Of a stretch of DNA of 64,000 nt, positions 47,014 through 59,288 are shown one piece after another. Source of the stretch: Panorpa germanica (lineage: Eukaryota > Arthropoda > Insecta > Mecoptera > Panorpidae); NCBI GenBank assembly GCA_963678705.1, contig OY783211.1:20784603-20848602 (forward strand), written 5' to 3'. Made by a program: the position numbers and the translations under genes. Each line of letters begins with the position of its first letter. Positions within the stretch are counted from its first letter, which is position 1. The notes below the pieces were generated by a model. The model had not been told where the DNA came from. It made no database searches and saw nothing but the letters and a program-made list of their open reading frames with translations.

Positions 47014-49690
47014 TTGGTCTCATATATTGAGAATTTTGATTGATTTTAACTATAGATTTATTGTAGTTGTTATTATTATTTAGTATATTTATTATATATT
47101 AGATTATAGTTTACAGATAAAAAGATCTTACAACTTTTTGGTTTACGTAGTCATCATTTTCAGCGTCCATTAATCTGTGGTCCAGAGATAATACTGTGGT
47201 CATATTAGTAAAAAATAATGGCCGCCAATGGCGTTATCTAGCTCGCGATGTTTTAATGTAAATGTAATGAGGTGCTCCACTTTTGTGAATAATTACTATA
47301 ATTAAGTAATATGATTATTGTATTTATAAATCAAGTTCGTAAAGCGTGCAAGTGTTCAAATATATTTTCTGTCATGTTTCAATCGGAAAAGTTTAACTAG
47401 AGGTAGGGTTATGTCTAATAATGTTTTCTTGTAATATTATATCGAGTTTGATACTGTTCATTTATACGCTATAATTATTCAATAATGGATTGTATAATGA
47501 GCTATACATAAACGTTCGTTCATCAATCATTATTATTTCTCCGCAGTAAAATAATCTTTAAAACAATCCTTAATATATTTTAAAGTAAATTATGCAAATA
47601 ACTTCTTATTTTCCATCGGATTTCTTATTTGAAATTGTCCTTCTTGTTGCAGTTGCAAGAACTCTTGCAGCTACTCGAACTCCAGGTGCTACTGTGATGC
47701 GTTGACAGATTGGACTTTAAAGTGTATGCCTGTTTACAACATTTCGCTGTTACCATTGCTATTATGGATGGATTATTACATTTCAAGTAAGTTCACAGTT
47801 TGAATAATATTTTATCTATTATAGATTTAGGGTTTCCAAAGCTTCTCTTCGTTTTCATTAAGTATCGGTGACTTTGACCTCTTGCTAAATACAATTTTAA
47901 TATTATAATGGGTTTGTGAACTCTTTTTAGGGGTCGTTTTTTTTAATTTTTGATTAAAATAAATTTTAATGTAGTGGCGTTTTTATTTTTTTTAAATATC
48001 CAAATGATATGTTTTACTTGCATAAAACATTCCAGTAGAAATTATCGAGATATTTCTTATCTCTTTTTCACTAGACTCGTCTTTATTAATTAACACAGTT
48101 TAATTTATACGTGATTTATGGAAATTACAATAGCTCTTTTATCAAGTAGTGGAACAAGTATTTAATTTTCCGAAAGAATTTGTGTTATGTTTTTTCTATA
48201 TAATATAATTTTTTCTTTGTTCTAAGGTCTTGTCCCTGAAATGTTTGGTGTAGTTCAAAGTGGCGCTCTGAAAAATGAAAAATAGGCGAAATGAAAAATA
48301 GATATAATATATATCGAGAAATGCCCATAGGCATAAAATTGGTAAGCTAATGAACTAATAATAAATTAAATGCTTTTTACATAAAACATTAGCTAAGTAG
48401 TATTCTTATATTTCCAGGGTACATCAGAGTATTTACTATATTCGCGGCTACATCAAAGTTAATCGCTGCTTCATCAACAGCATATTTTGCAAAAGTTGAT
48501 GGTCTCTTTTTACGCTGATTTCAAATATGTAATTTATTTTTTGGTAGGCCTCCCGGTTTTCGAGATATCGGCGTGTCAAGGGTTAAATAATGGAAAGATT
48601 TCAAAATGGTTTCCATATTTGAAATCAGCGGGAAATTCTGTAAATTAGTAGTTTAATTTTGATTTTATTTACATCAATTTTACACTGAAAACTAATTCAA
48701 ATTCAACAACTTGTGAATAATTAATATCGTTTCTAACATAATCCTTTGAAATGACTTTATAAATAAATTAACGGGTATTTTTATAAAGAAATAATAAAAA
48801 TTAAAAATACTGTTTAAATGTTAATATTTAAAAAATAAAACAATCATAATATAAAATTTAGGATAAATACAATCTTAAGTAAATCACAATTTGTTGCCAT
48901 AAAAATTAAATTATGTCCATGTTATATATCACACCTAAATTGTAATAAAATATTGTAAACTAAGTTAGACGTAAATAAATATATGAACTTTAATTTTGTT
49001 AAATTCTACCACTGCCAATAAGTAAACCAATAAATTCAGCTTGAATAATATTAAATAAATTGTGCAGTTAATTAGATACTTGTATTGCAGAACAGAAGAT
49101 AATGAGGACTTGTAGGTGGGAATAAACTTTTATAACGTGATAGATCAAGAGGAATGGAAATAGAGAGTGTATTAACACATTTGAAGGAAAGAATGAAGTA
49201 TTGTATCCAGTCACAATTGTTTTCAACAGAAGCTTTTTTGAAAGGTAAATTCCATTAATTATAAAAACTTGTGGACGTCATTTTCTGCACTTCTTCGAGA
49301 TGATAGAAGGCTTGTTAAAAACGATCGAACATTTTTATCATTTCTAACAAGAGTAGACTATAACCTTCTTTCTTCTCAAGAAATACAGAAATTCTCTAAA
49401 CACTAATAATTATTTCATGAAACTTCATATAATAAAATTCGTATAACTTCACTTATTATTCCAGGAGTGATCCAGGAAGAAATGTCATCAATGCGGGCTC
49501 GCTAGCAATTGTGAACTTCCAGAAAAAAACAAAAATAGTTGTTCGAAAAAGAATTAATGAAATTTATAAAAATGTAAAAAAAAATGAAAATAGAAATATT
49601 CTTTTATTTCTACTTCTAAAATCTTAAAAGATATTTGCAGTTTGTATTGTTTCTCTTTTTACATACTTATATAAGTTTTAACTTTTTTTC
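47014..49690. other. Non-coding, no gene seen
   Basis: No recognised gene. There is an 18-bp inverted repeat ('acgctgatttcaaatatg' near 48514 and 'catatttgaaatcagcg' near 48616), possibly MITE ends. A short acceptor-like piece near 47652 (TTGCAG then an open stretch) is unassigned. Otherwise AT-rich. Confidence 0.4.
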
Positions 49691-50052
49691 ATTAAGACAC
49701 CGTGGCTCAGTGGCAAAGTGCCAGACTTGAAATCGAATCTCTGAATCAAACCAGAGTTCGAATCCAAATTAATTTATATATTTTATTTGTTTTGTATATA
49801 TTTTTATTATATAAACTTTATTTGATTAACACACCATGGTAAAGTACCAGACTTGAAATCGAATCTCCAAACCAACCCAGAGTTCGAACCCAAGTTAATT
49901 ATTTTATTTTCATTATTATTGAGTTTGTCTTATGCTTATATAAGTTAAATACGACTTAATTCTTCGAGCCACCGTGGCTCATTGGCAAAGTGTCGGTTCG
50001 GGTTTTCTAACTCTGCCTTGATTCTAAATAAGATCCAGCGTTCGAATCCGAA
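49691..50052 (+). repeat. Tandem tRNA-Ser-like units (three)
   Basis: Three units about 135 bp apart start at about 49697, 49830 and 49968. Units 1 and 3 carry a pol III A-box-like CCGTGGCTCA(G/T)TGGC and all carry a B-box AG(C/A)GTTCGAA(T/C)CC variant. Units 1 and 2 have GACTTGAAATC, the anticodon-arm sequence of tRNA-Ser(UGA). The acceptor stem cannot pair and unit 2 lacks part of the D arm, so these look like tRNA-derived SINE heads or decayed tRNA copies rather than working tRNAs. Confidence 0.7.
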
Positions 50053-50810
50053 AATAATACTTTAATTAATTAAAATATTATTTCAAGATTCTATTCAATA
50101 GTTCCTTAGGAACTACTAGGTCATGACCGCTTGTATATGCACTTGTACTGTGACCAGTACTTGTAAGCGGTTGTGTATGCATACGACAGTATGCACCAAG
50201 CAGCTCTGAAGACGTCAGAGAGGGGGAGGCTAGTAATAGTCTTGCTTCGTACAAAGTTAAGGTTGCATATACACGTAGCTATTCTCATAGCTATAAGAGA
50301 GCCTATAGAGCATATAATTTGTATGAAGCAGATACTTTGGTGGAAGCTCTGAGGACGGTCAGACAACGTGTGGGCCGGAGTGTCATTCATACATTGCATA
50401 TACTCTGCTCTAGAACTTCTAGACCTTCCAGACCTTCCAGAATCTACAAAACACAAAACTGTTGTTCACACAACAAAAAACACACGAAATCGCCACTGAT
50501 ATATATATGATAGTATATATATATCATTGTATGGCGTCACACTGCAACTTACCGCTAAGGTACCACCCACAACTACCAACTCCGGTGAATGCGAGTATTG
50601 TAGTTAGTGGGTGGATGGAATGGCCTGTTGGCCATTCCATATTTTTTTTCTCTCGTTGACCTTGAAAAAATAATTTAAAAAAAATTATTATTTATTAAAA
50701 AAAAAAATTACTATTTATTAAAAAAAAAACTCTGATACAATATTTATAGGCAATGAATTGTATTATATTAATTTATTGTAAAAAATAAAGACATGAAAAT
50801 AAAGAAAACA
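50053..50810. other. Mixed sequence with a strong hairpin, no gene
   Basis: It contains a repetitive 'tctagaccttccagaccttcc' stretch near 50410-50445 and a perfect 11-bp stem hairpin at about 50615-50640 (ATGGAATGGCC TGTT GGCCATTCCAT). Open frames on both strands here have no domain and are not called. Confidence 0.45.
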
Positions 50811-50944
50811 CTTGAAATAAATTTTATATCTTTTATTTAACAAAACGTACTATGGTAGGGATACAAGTTCTTACTGATTCTATTCTAGTATGTTATACTC
50901 TGATACAAAATATCTAATCCTATTCAAGTATGTACTCATACAAG
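50811..50944 (+). repeat. Dispersed repeat, copy 2
   Basis: Partner of 27152-27285. Here it is followed almost directly by the 'gttaaatttaagaagcacg...cccacgtctgctc' block, without the hairpin array. The SANT-like transposon remnant lies just downstream, so both may be parts of one element family. Confidence 0.8.
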
Positions 50945-51029
50945 GTAAATAAAAGAAGTTGTTAAATTTAAGAAGCACGTTTTTTAAAAATGTTTGTGTG
51001 TTGCCCCGCCCACGTCTGCTCCACAAACC

Positions 51030-51277
51030 ACTAAATATTTAGTGGTTTGTGCTTTATATTTAGTTGTCAGATTGCACCATTTTTTACGAACTTGTGATAA
51101 TGAGACCTCCCTAGGTAACCCTGCATTAACCATTTCACGTTTAATTATAGCCCAACCATTATTTGCAGTAAATTTTTTCCAGTAAATAAATGATTATGTT
51201 TTTGACGACATTTGATTAAAAAAGCTACCCAATCATCTCGCCAACGTATTGTGCTTTCTTCACTTTCTCCGCTCATG
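51030..51277 (-). pseudogene. Myb/SANT-like transposon protein remnant
   Basis: The minus strand starts MSGESEESTIRWRDDWVAFL and continues IKCRQKHNHLF. After a frame change it reads WKKFTANNGWAIIKREMVNA, then EVSLSQVRKKWCNLTTKYKA. The W..(I/F)..W spacing and VRKKW-NL---YK ending fit the trihelix/Myb-SANT-like DNA-binding proteins encoded by PIF/Harbinger transposons and their domesticated relatives. The frame break around 'tttactggaaaaaattt' makes it a pseudogene. A 20-bp palindrome (ACCACTAAATATTTAGTGGT) overlaps its end at 51029-51048. Confidence 0.65.
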
Positions 51278-51289
51278 TTTGTTTATTTT

Positions 51290-52349
51290 TTTCGTAACTT
51301 TTAAAGTAGGGTTAACAAATTATATATTATTTTTATATTAAAATGACGATGAGTTTATTATGTGAATTAATTTTATTTTATTTGCAATGATATTTTTCAA
51401 TATTATTTTATATTAGCATATTTAAATATGATAAGAGTTATTACTTTATTTATAAAACATAACCAGCGCAAATACATTTGGCTGCGTTCATGTCTATCAG
51501 CACCTCACAAATTCCAACAAACATAAATAATGAGAAGACAAACCGCGAATTCTTAAATGTTGTGTCTTATTTTAAATAATTAGTTACTTGAGGTCCTAAT
51601 AGCCAACTTTATCAATGCGAGTTTACTACCGTTGCATTATATATAATGCACATATTGACGTTTTAAATATCTTAAGTTGACCGAGTTGAACCACACTACT
51701 GCCTAATAATGGAAACAACAACCAATCTTAGAAAATATAGTTCCGAACTGTTCCAGAAATCTTAGCGTCAATACTGCAATAACTATCTCATGATTTATGT
51801 TTTTAACATTTACAAATTTTAACATTTATATTACTTAATTATTGGAATAAAATAATTCCTTTAATAGATTATATAGAAGTCTTTATTAAGCTACTCAACA
51901 ATATAGGAATAGTCTTTAATTATAAACCTCGCTAAACACAGTTAAAATGTAATTAAGGTTTACCTAACATAACAAAAGTTATCTGTTATGTACACGTTTT
52001 TACCTAATATACAACGTTTTGTGATCTGTTTTACAGTTTTTGCAAAATAAATCTAACTTTTTACGCGTTTACTCATTAAACTTATTAAGAGCACCCTTTT
52101 AACGATTATAAAATCCAAAGAAACATTTTTTAATGATTAAATTATTCGGTTTTGCTTTAGTAAAATATTACATGGGTGTTAAATAACATACATGTCCTGT
52201 GTTTTACTGAATATTTATAATAAGTAATCAAAGTCATTAATACAAAAATAATACATTTTAATAAATGAATTTATTGATTCATATTTAAAAATCACAAATA
52301 TTTCAATTTTCATTTACGGAGAGACTAAAATAATAACTAATAAATTTGT
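51290..52349. other. Non-coding, no gene seen
   Basis: AT-rich. Probably includes the 3' flank of the zinc-finger gene. Confidence 0.4.
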
Positions 52350-55162
52350 TCACTTTTTTGGTGAATTTTTTTGAGAATGTTTCTTACCACTAAGATGTTG
52401 TCTGAACTGATTATCAGTTGGCAACGTAATATCACACGGACGACAATAGTAACTTCCAGAAGGAGTTCTATATATCGAAATATCAGGAACTTCACCTCCC
52501 CTTACAATTGATGTCTTGGGACTAATTACTAACACATTCGGAATTATAACGCTGGCCAAAATGTTGTCTGCAGGTGCTTCTAATGCTACAATTAGTTTTA
52601 AAGTTAATTTTTATAATACATTATTATAAACCATTAATATTATTTACACAGTATGAACACACCATTTTGAACAATACCAAATTTTTGCACGTTTTTTCTA
52701 TGTCTATTTCCTGCTGTATGCATGCTCATCTGATCTGGAGATGTTACATGACAATCACACAAACTGCAATACAAGACAGTATCCTTTGGCTTATCTCTTT
52801 GACTTTCTTCAAGTGATGCTGTAGAATCTGGTAGCGCAACTGGATATTGAGCATAGACTTTCATGCCATCTATATCATTTCTTAAAATTGATGAAGATAC
52901 AGGAACAGGAACAGATGTTTGAGAACTTGTCCCTAAAGCAAGAGCTTCAGAATTATATCCCGAATTTAAATTCGGAATATTTAAATGTGTAATTTCAGAA
53001 ATTCTACTTCCAATTTGATCAGAAGTGGAAATCATACCATTATTTGATGATGATATTATCTGAGGTGTAGATGTATTGCTTATATTATTACTCGTACTTG
53101 CACTAACTACTTCAGGGGTTGTACTGGTTGGTCCAGTTGCTCTCCTAAATGCGGATCCTATCCCAAATCTACCAGATGGATCTGATACGGCACGTTCGCT
53201 ATTAAAATAAAAGAATATTAGTTATATAATAATTTAAATGTTCAAACATGTCTAGGCAGACCCGTATTATACTTAGCCTTCCTTGGATTCTTTTCAATAT
53301 AAAATTTAATGTTTTTAGTTTTTGTATATTATGAACCAGTTATTGTACATACGTTCTTATCCATTTCCCATCATGATAGTATCCTGATCCAGCTGGAGCT
53401 TTCCGTCCTTGAATCACTCTGTAATTCATTAATAACTACTGATTTATTTTTAATGAATATATGTGTAAAAAAAACTATTTTAAGCAAAACATTATACCCA
53501 AAATCTTCTAATAGAAATTATATCTACGTATATACATGGGCGTCCTTAAAGAGCTCTTGCCCCCTTTCTCTGAATATCAAGTTTTAAACTAAATATAATG
53601 GAATCTATAAAAAAAATTACATTGCGCAGAATTTGCTCTAACCTGTTCAGATCTGTTTGCGTACGCCCATGTATTTACATAAATAAAAAAATATGAATGT
53701 TTTTGAAGTCTAATAGATGTGTACTAAATATATTATTCTAATATTACTTATCAGACAAATAACTTACAATTGATGAGATCTTCCCATAAAATGTTGTTGA
53801 GCATGTTGTTTGGAACTTAATTGCAGATCACAATCTTCACACCGTAAATCTGACGAATTTCTTGACTAAATACACAATATGTTAGTTAATAACTATTAAA
53901 AATACAAAAAAAATAAACAAATAATACTCGGTCTTACATAATTTATTTGTAATTTCTTTGGCGCAGGTTCTCCAGTTCTCTGAGCCCAATCATCCAAGTA
54001 TTTATTTACTTTTTTCTTATGATTTCTAGATGAATAATGCATAAGCGCTAAAAAATAATTCAAATGATAATAAATATATATAGGTATAAAATTTATATAA
54101 AAATATAAGAAAACAATTTACTAGATACCAGTAACTGTAGAATTTAAATGGCTATCACATAGAATACAATAAAGGGGTTGAAACATAGCAGCCAATTCCT
54201 TAGGAAACGAATTTATGATTTCATGTTCGTCTTCAGCTAAAAATTTATATACAAAATTAATATTACAAGTTGAATTCTTTAGTTATTTTTGTTCAAAATA
54301 TTTAAGGGTAGTAAGCATGTAAGCATATTTCTTATTATTTTAATTTGTAATAAACTATATACTTACGCAAAACAGCAAACTTACGAATGGAAGAAACAGC
54401 CTTCCGCTTTTGTCCAGGTTGGTCACCATCTGGAGCATAATAATAAGTGGAATAATCAGGTGTTGAATTGCCATAGCCATAGCCATAATATTGATTGAAC
54501 GTCTTATTATAATAATTGGTCATATCGTTACTACCATCTGTTCTTTGTTGTACGCCATAATTATGGATATATTGTTTGTATTGCTCTACATATTCAAGAA
54601 GTGAATAATTCATATTTGCACCAAATGCATAAGAATCAGGATTATAGAAAGGATTTGACATCTCAGGATGTGGTTCATACATAACTGGTTTTGCAATGAT
54701 TGAATTTAATGCATTAGGATTTTGGTAATTCATCATTTGTATTTGATAAGATTGTTGTTGCTGCCATTCTACAAATCCATCCTGTAATATATAATGAGCT
54801 TTCTATTTCAATGCAACATATATTTTATCAATCTTACGATGCGAAAGTTAACTCCAAGCTTTTTTTATTTATTATAAAATTTAACTCGCGAGTAAATTAA
54901 TATATTCAGCGTTGTGCACGATTTGAATTATTTTTGCAAAAATCATAAAAACTAAGCTGCAAACGTCTTAGTAAATTACAGTTATTTAAATTGTAATATA
55001 AATACATTTTTAAATGTAAGATTTTGAATGAATAATTACAGAAACTTTAATATTTGTAGTCTTTACATCTGGGGGTGGACTTTGTGGAAGCGGAGGTAAT
55101 GGAGGTGGAGTTTCTGCTGGTAATTCCGGAGGAGGCATAGGAAAATAATTCCCTGGATACAT
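52350..55162 (-). CDS. Protein with four matrin-type (U1-like) zinc fingers, complete gene
   Basis: Eight exons: 55040-55162, 54367-54781, 54129-54236, 53938-54047, 53768-53865, 53353-53418, 52663-53198 and 52350-52585. All have GT..AG junctions and matching phases, giving 563 residues from MYPGNYFPMPPPELP to NSPKK. The N-terminus is Pro-rich, then Tyr/Asn/Gln-rich to about residue 165. Fingers of the C-x2-C...H-x5-H type occur at about residues 203 (YCILCDSHL), 261 (RCEDCDLQL...QHFMGRSH), 451 (YCSLCDCHV...MHTAGNRH) and 533 (YYCRPCDITL...QHLSGKKH), separated by Ser/Thr-rich linkers. Such fingers (ZNF346/JAZ, ZNF385, ZMAT) bind double-stranded or structured RNA, usually in the nucleus. This is the family expectation, not shown here. 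The start is the first ATG of the Pro-rich exon. Confidence 0.88.
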
Positions 55163-56098
55163 TATCCTTTCGTAATATTAATGCAGCCTTACTGGAGACA
55201 ATAAGTTCTATAAATACAGTAATTTCACAATTATAAAGAAATAAAAAATTCAATAGTAAATGAATTCTTAAATAGATTTGTAAAGCCTATTATATCAAAT
55301 TATATACGTTTACAATAACAAACGAAATTATTGGTCTCAGAAATATAATTCACCAGATCTGCGCCTAAACCAATTCTCTTAAAACTCCCTTGTTTATTTT
55401 AAATCCTCCGGTACAGCTGATATTAATTTTATACTATACATTTGAAATTAAAAATAAATTTTAATACGTTATAGAGAAATTATAAATTTGTCGTCTTTTC
55501 AATTACAAAACTAAAAACAGAACACAACAGAGTGGGCATTTATTTTGATTTGCAGCACACTTGACTTTTCTATAAATTCTATTAAATACTTTTCGACAAT
55601 TATGTACAAAAAAAGCACCAAATGAAGATCAAAGCTGACATTGAAAAGATTAGCAAGTGAATATAATATTAAACTAAATATGTATACGGAAAATAAGGCA
55701 ACAATGTTCATCCTCATCAATCTATCAAATCAATCCATCCCTAATGTTAACCCTTATTTTCTTAAAACGAAAGTTAGGTTAAGTTGACTTAGATTTTTTA
55801 AGAATATATTATTACCTCTTTTACTAGCATTCATCTTGAATAATATATATAAACATCTACGTTTCAAACTATATTTTCTTCATTTTCAAACACTCGATAC
55901 TTTTAACTTTTTATGTACATATTTAACATTTTTTTACTAAATTGAAATCACCAAGCGACTGCAAGAGACTACATTCAACACAATAGCTGATGACAATAGC
56001 ACAATAGTATTATCTCTGCACAATAGGACAGTCATAAAACTTCTTAAGAAGACCTGTAAATATTACTGTTACATTATATTCCGAAAATATATCTATAA
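55163..56098. other. Intergenic, no gene seen
   Basis: Upstream region of the zinc-finger gene and 3' side of the Cyclin T copy. AT-rich; a small hydrophobic minus-strand frame (55511-55720) has no support. Confidence 0.4.
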
Positions 56099-58257
56099 TT
56101 ATAAACATATGTATATATATATAGGATGGTCCATTTTAATAGATTCACTTTTACTTAATGATGAACCTGATCTTGAACAATCTCCAAACAATCTATCTTC
56201 TACATGTTCTGCAGTGGATGCTACATTAGATTCCATCATCCGAGATTTGTTCTTAGACGTCTTTTGCTTGAATTTATCTCCAGGAGAAGGTAAAGAAGAT
56301 GCTGAAGGAACACCAGCTTGACTACTCGTACCGGGAACATTTATTTCTGTCTTTGTGTGTGACAACTTTTCAGATTTTACAATATTTATTTCCTGAGATT
56401 TACGGTCAGATTTCTTTTGTATTTCCGGCTTCCGTTCACGTTTATCTTTCGGACTATGTTTTTTATGAACTATGGATTTCGATTCATGTTTTGGTTTTTT
56501 CATCAAAGTTATTGGTGGATCTATGCCGTCTGGACTAAATAATGAGGCAATTTTTGTCTGTTTCGGAGGAGTCCTAACAAACTCACTTCTATTTGGTTCA
56601 TCAAAACTATATGAATTAGAAACAGTTGCCTTTGGTTCAAAGAATAAGGGTGCAACAGTTTTATTTCTTTGTTCATGGCTTCCTGTTGATGGTTTACTGG
56701 AAAAACTTTTTGATACATTACTGTTATTGCCGTCTTTATTATCCGATGAGGAGTTACTTGTACTTGGACGACTTTTGTGTTCCTGTTTCTGTAATTTCAT
56801 AACATCAGGTCTATTGTCCCTGGCTGTTTCATTATACATTCTGTGTTCACTTTCTGATTGATTATAATATCCTTGACGATCTCTTGTAGATCCTGTTGCA
56901 TAATGACTCTGATCTTTATTAGTAATTGGATGGGAAGTGTTTTGAGAAGGGATTTGATTGTGTAATCTATGTTTCTGCTGAGATGTGGTATCTGCTGAAG
57001 AAACTCTTTTCATATTACTTGAGCTAGATCTATGTTCGCTAACTTGTTCCTGCGGTTGTGAGTAACTTTTATTTGCATTCATAAGTGCTCTTTCTTCGGC
57101 TCTTTTATTTTGATCTCTATATTCACGTGGTTGTACATTTGGATACGATAATGTCTGATTATCATAAGAAATTGATGCATTAGGATTTGAACTGTGTGAT
57201 TGATGTGAGCCAGCATTATTTTGAGATGATTTATGATGATTGTGAACCACACCAGATGTGTTGTGCTGTTGCATTAAATTCATGTCATTATTTCTTACTT
57301 GATGAGTATTCTGATGTGTGCCCTGAGATGAACTACGACTCTGTGACGATCCTGGTTGATTTCCAGAACTCTGACTCGAGTAAGAATTGGATTGAGATTG
57401 TGACTGACTATGGGAGTGTTGTCTGCTGGAAGATGTTTATGATCTACTACGGCCCCTGGGGCCACTGAATGACGAGAGCTTTGTTCACTACGTCTAGGTT
57501 CTTTATGTGCCATATTGTCCACGGCATTCAATGGCATTTCCATGGGCATTAGCTTTGATTTTGCACGATTACGATCAAAATGATGCAGGAAGTCTAATGT
57601 CAGCTGATCCAAAAGTTCACCAGTAACAGTTGGATCTACATACTCATACCAGTGCTTGCCTTCTTTCGATTGAGGTATTTGCCAACTTGCAAGCTACTAT
57701 AGACGGTTTATATTGTAAACACATAGTGGTTTTGTGCAAACTGTTTGATGCCATAAAATAAGACGTTTGTGTTAATTCTTTTGGAGCTCTGATAAGATGA
57801 CAGGTCTTAACAACATGAGTATGGGGATGATCAATTGCCACATCAAAACCTAATGTTTGCAGTAATATATTTTCATTAAAAGCAAGATCATCCATTTGGC
57901 TGACGGCTTCCTTAGTTTTCGGATCGATTGGTGGTGTATCACGGTTGATACACCATTTCATTGCTTTTATAACATGCTCCAATTTTCGAGGCTGTTCTTA
58001 GAAGCTAGAAACAAACTAGCTGCAGCCATTTGGTTTCTGTGAAATAAAGTAAAAGAGTGGAATGCATAGAATCTATGCATGTAAACAATTGCAGTATTTA
58101 TACATAGCTGAGAGACCAATAACTTCTGGCCCATATCCTGTATCAAATTAGCAGCTTGTTGGCGATTTAAAGATTCTTGGCTTTGATCTAAACCACATTG
58201 TCTGCTTGGAGAATTCATTAGTTGCTCCTTTGAAAAATACCATCGCTCTTCCGCCAT
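56099..58257 (-). pseudogene. CycT: Cyclin T copy, intronless and frame-broken
   Basis: It starts [20 protein letters not shown] and continues [38 protein letters not shown] and FNENILLQTLGFDVAIDHPH, the cyclin box of Cyclin T (partner of Cdk9 in P-TEFb, which releases paused RNA polymerase II). The Ser/His/Lys-rich C-terminal part stays open for 394 codons (56099-57283). The whole 2.1 kb is uninterrupted by introns, unlike neighbouring genes, suggesting a retrocopy. Frame breaks: about 7 bases missing after FLASK (near 58003) where VEEQPRK would be; a segment lost between two AGCTTGC repeats after KPSIVA (near 57690); and a frame change with a stop near 57450. It ends in a TA repeat near 56115. 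I see no poly(A) tail, so the retro origin is inferred. Confidence 0.82.
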
Positions 58258-59288
58258 TTCATTTGCAAGAGTAATATTGGTACATATGAATACTAAATGT
58301 AAACCACGACTTCGACACAAGCACTTCACTGATGTCCAGTTTAGAGCTTGCTTTCTATAAAAAAAAATAAAGATATTTTAACACGATAACAATTATGTTC
58401 ATCACCCGGAAAAAGCATTTTTGTTAGGTTATAATTTCTCATATGTAAGGAAAATTAATTATTATTTTTAACGTGTGGTAATTCAAATATTATAAATATA
58501 AACCTACATGACAATCTTTGTAACACAAACACTATATTTCACAAATTTAATAAGTACTGCTTTTCATAAATAATATATAATATCTGATAATATCTTTTTG
58601 AGATTAATGGAGTGCTAAATAGATTGTCAAACGTCTAATTTTTTCCGTCAGGTTTCAACCAGAGATAAAGTTACAAGCAGTTAAAACCAGAGATAATAGG
58701 TCGGAGATTACAGTGACACCAACCATATCAGAAAATGTTTCTCTTGTCATCTTTCTGAAGTTTCGTTAATGCGCTTGAGTGTTTGCGAGAATTTTTAAGG
58801 CTAAAAAGGAACTTGTTTATAATAATAATTGTTATAATAATAATTGTTTTAAGAATAATTTGTCCATATCGTAATTGCGAGAGAAACTTTACTGAAACAA
58901 TGTTATTTCCATCAGAGAAAGCTTGTTTAGTTTTAGGCAAGTAACCATTCCATAGCTATTCTGTAGAGAGTAAAGACTAAACAAATAAGCGCCAAATATA
59001 TTTCATGATTATTTTCTAAATCTTATTTATTATTATGAGTTTTTAAATGCATGTTATATACATTACTCATAGCATATACATTTCTTAACAAGTTATGGTT
59101 TATAAGCCAATACTAAATTCAATTGTATGAATTTCACAGCTAGAGTTATTAACAATAAGCTCTAAATAAATGATTTTATACTTGCTATAGATTAAATATA
59201 ACTAATGTATAAAATAAAATTATCATAATATATGATGACATATTTAATTTTAGGTAGTATTTCATATTTCTAATTCTTTTTATTTAAG
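58258..59288. other. Intergenic, first exon of the next gene not found
   Basis: AT-rich, with 'aataataattgttataataataattg' near 58820. The start-bearing exon of the downstream NPAT-like gene would be expected here or further upstream, but I could not find one. Confidence 0.4.

Noticed and set aside
49697..49772. A functional tRNA-Ser(UGA) gene
   Set aside because: The ends cannot form an acceptor stem and the same broken form repeats downstream.
50121..50510. Opposing frames with Ser/Arg-rich translation
   Set aside because: They reflect a low-complexity 'ccttccaga' repeat; no supporting signal.
56109..56861. Plus-strand frames opposite the Cyclin T copy
   Set aside because: They are shadows of the minus-strand Cyclin T C-terminal frame.
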